DNA from: Bacteroidales bacterium
Lineage (GTDB): Bacteria > Bacteroidota > Bacteroidia > Bacteroidales > Bacteroidaceae
NCBI GenBank assembly: GCA_004557285.1
Contig: SFEK01000099.1
Coordinates: 1 to 7,740 of the forward strand
Length of the DNA: 7,740 nucleotides
Direction of reading: 5' to 3'
Positions 7,250-7,740 of this stretch are shown here, one piece after another; the stretch's first letter is position 1; every line of letters starts with the position of its first letter. Both the position numbers and the translations under genes were made by a program. Below the pieces are notes generated by a model. That model worked only from the letters and a program-made list of their open reading frames with translations, searched no databases and had not been told where the DNA came from.

Positions 7250-7281
7250 TGCAGTATGGCGTGAGTCATGCTGCATTTTTT
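7250..7281 (+). terminator. Intrinsic terminator after the secreted-protein gene
   Basis: TGCAGTATGGC (7250-7260) pairs along all 11 positions, with two G-T wobbles, to GTCATGCTGCA (7265-7275). The loop is GTGA, a GNRA-type tetraloop, and TTTTTT (7276-7281) follows at once. This is a textbook intrinsic terminator about 110 bases after the stop codon. Confidence 0.9.
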
Positions 7282-7282
7282 A

Positions 7283-7300
7283 TGATAAAAAACATTATCA
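7283..7300. repeat. Inverted repeat TGATAA-N6-TTATCA
   Basis: Perfect 6-base arms (7283-7288 and 7295-7300) flank a 6-base spacer, just after the terminator and 54 bases upstream of the first -7 motif. Such symmetry at this distance fits an activator site, possibly for the adjacent AraC-type regulator. However, A/T-rich sequence can give this by chance. Confidence 0.3.
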
Positions 7301-7353
7301 AAATAATTGGGTACATTTTTTGGTTTTCTTCGTCATCTTTAAGAAATAAATCG

Positions 7354-7372
7354 TATATTTGCATTATCTTTG
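7354..7372 (+). promoter_or_regulatory. Two adjacent -7 elements of the lipoprotein gene
   Basis: TATATTTG (7354-7361) and TATCTTTG (7365-7372) both match TAnnTTTG exactly, 11 bases apart. Neither has a TTTG at the normal -33 distance: TTCG (7329-7332) is the nearest for the first and TTTA (7338-7341) for the second. Exact -7 boxes with poor -33 boxes would fit an activated promoter. Transcripts would start at about 7366 or 7377. Confidence 0.6.
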
Positions 7373-7380
7373 TAAAAAGA

Positions 7381-7413
7381 ATGAAAAAAACAAACTTGAA
7401 AACTGCCTTTTAG
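7381..7413 (+). CDS. Possible 10-codon leader ORF
   Basis: ATG at 7381 opens a frame encoding MKKTNLKTAF and ending at TAG (7411-7413). It would begin within about 15 bases of the predicted transcript starts and ends 53 bases before the lipoprotein ATG. A Lys-Lys start is common for Bacteroidota coding starts, but a frame this short often occurs by chance. It could be a translated leader affecting expression, or nothing. Confidence 0.2.
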   Translation: MKKTNLKTAF

Positions 7414-7466
7414 ATGTATCAACGTAGAAAAACATATAATAACTTAAAATTTAAATAATCGATTTT

Positions 7467-7740
7467 ATGAAAAGAAAATTATTGACGAAAATCGTGGGTT
7501 CTTATGTGCATAAGGGCAAGGTCTATGCGCTGATTGTAATGGCAATTGGCACATGGTCTTTTTCCTCATGTACGAGTGACCCATTTGATGGCGAGACTTT
7601 TACCTCGAGTGTGCGTAACGCCCAGTTGAAGTCACCAACAGCCGATGACATCACCATTTCGGCAAGTCCCGATGGAGCTCAGACTAATATTTCATGGCCC
7701 GTGGTTCATGGAGCAGGTGGTTACATCTGTTCTGTGTATG
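7467..7740 (+). CDS. Surface lipoprotein, N-terminal part (cut by window end)
   Basis: The frame opens at ATG 7467 and runs off the window after 91 codons. The N-terminus MKRKLLTK is basic. A hydrophobic stretch ('ALIVMAIGTW', residues 21-30) leads to 'SFSSC', with Cys35 as the likely lipidated residue. 'TSDPFDGE' follows; acidic residues just after the cysteine are typical of Bacteroidota lipoproteins exported to the cell surface. From about residue 55 the sequence ('TADDITISASPDG', then 'ISWPVVHGAGGYI') looks like a fibronectin-III-like beta-sandwich. From memory it resembles the N-terminal region of lipoproteins found in Bacteroidota pectin-type loci, but this is tentative. The long N-region before the hydrophobic core is somewhat unusual. 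It is probably part of the locus controlled by the hybrid regulator. Confidence 0.8.
   Translation, partial: MKRKLLTKIVGSYVHKGKVYALIVMAIGTWSFSSCTSDPFDGETFTSSVRNAQLKSPTADDITISASPDGAQTNISWPVVHGAGGYICSVY

Larger units (their letters stand above)
7140..7466. other. Intergenic region: 3' structures, then regulatory region of the lipoprotein gene
   Basis: This 327-base gap holds no full-size gene. From left to right it contains an imperfect hairpin (7161-7209), a strong intrinsic terminator (7250-7281), an inverted repeat TGATAA-N6-TTATCA (7283-7300), two adjacent -7 motifs (7354-7361 and 7365-7372), a 10-codon leader ORF (7381-7413) and an A/T-rich leader running to the ATG at 7467. The terminator followed by new promoter elements means the lipoprotein gene is a separate transcription unit. 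Confidence 0.7.

Overview
The window looks like chromosomal DNA from a Bacteroidota member, most likely a Prevotella-type gut or oral commensal. Several signs point there: promoters of the Bacteroidota form (TTTG, a spacer of about 20 bases, then TAnnTTTG); A/T-rich leaders with no Shine-Dalgarno sequence; a hybrid two-component sensor/regulator, a family typical of this phylum; and a secreted protein ending in a short 'YNLxGQRV...KGLxIKNGKK' tail of the kind common in Prevotella. The genus is inferred from style, not from a search.

Layout. Bases 1-259 hold no convincing gene, only the terminator of a minus-strand tRNA-Arg(CCG) at 260-336. Bases 337-564 form a divergent regulatory region: the tRNA promoter reads left, and a -7 element reads right into a membrane acyltransferase-3 gene (565-1533). 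A 14-bp perfect palindrome lies between them. A canonical promoter at 1616-1647 then sits directly on the start of a 1472-residue hybrid two-component system protein (1652-6070). Downstream are a 319-residue secreted protein of unknown function (6180-7139), a structured 3' region with a strong intrinsic terminator (7250-7281), and the start of a lipoprotein gene cut by the window edge (7467-7740), preceded by two adjacent -7 motifs and a 10-codon leader ORF.

How the genes may work together. Hybrid two-component proteins usually bind a carbohydrate fragment through a periplasmic double beta-propeller. They pass the signal through an attached kinase and receiver to a C-terminal AraC-type DNA-binding domain, which switches on a neighbouring polysaccharide utilisation locus. 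The secreted protein and the lipoprotein directly downstream are the natural candidate targets, so this looks like the regulatory edge of a glycan-use locus whose main body (SusC/SusD pair, enzymes) would lie to the right. The substrate cannot be read from this window. The acyltransferase has its own -7 element and may be unrelated.

Most unusual points: a glutamate in place of the second glycine of the kinase G1 box; a promoter position that predicts a leaderless or nearly leaderless regulator mRNA; and several inverted repeats in the regulatory regions. I found no CRISPR array, insertion sequence, phage gene or clearly new defence system.
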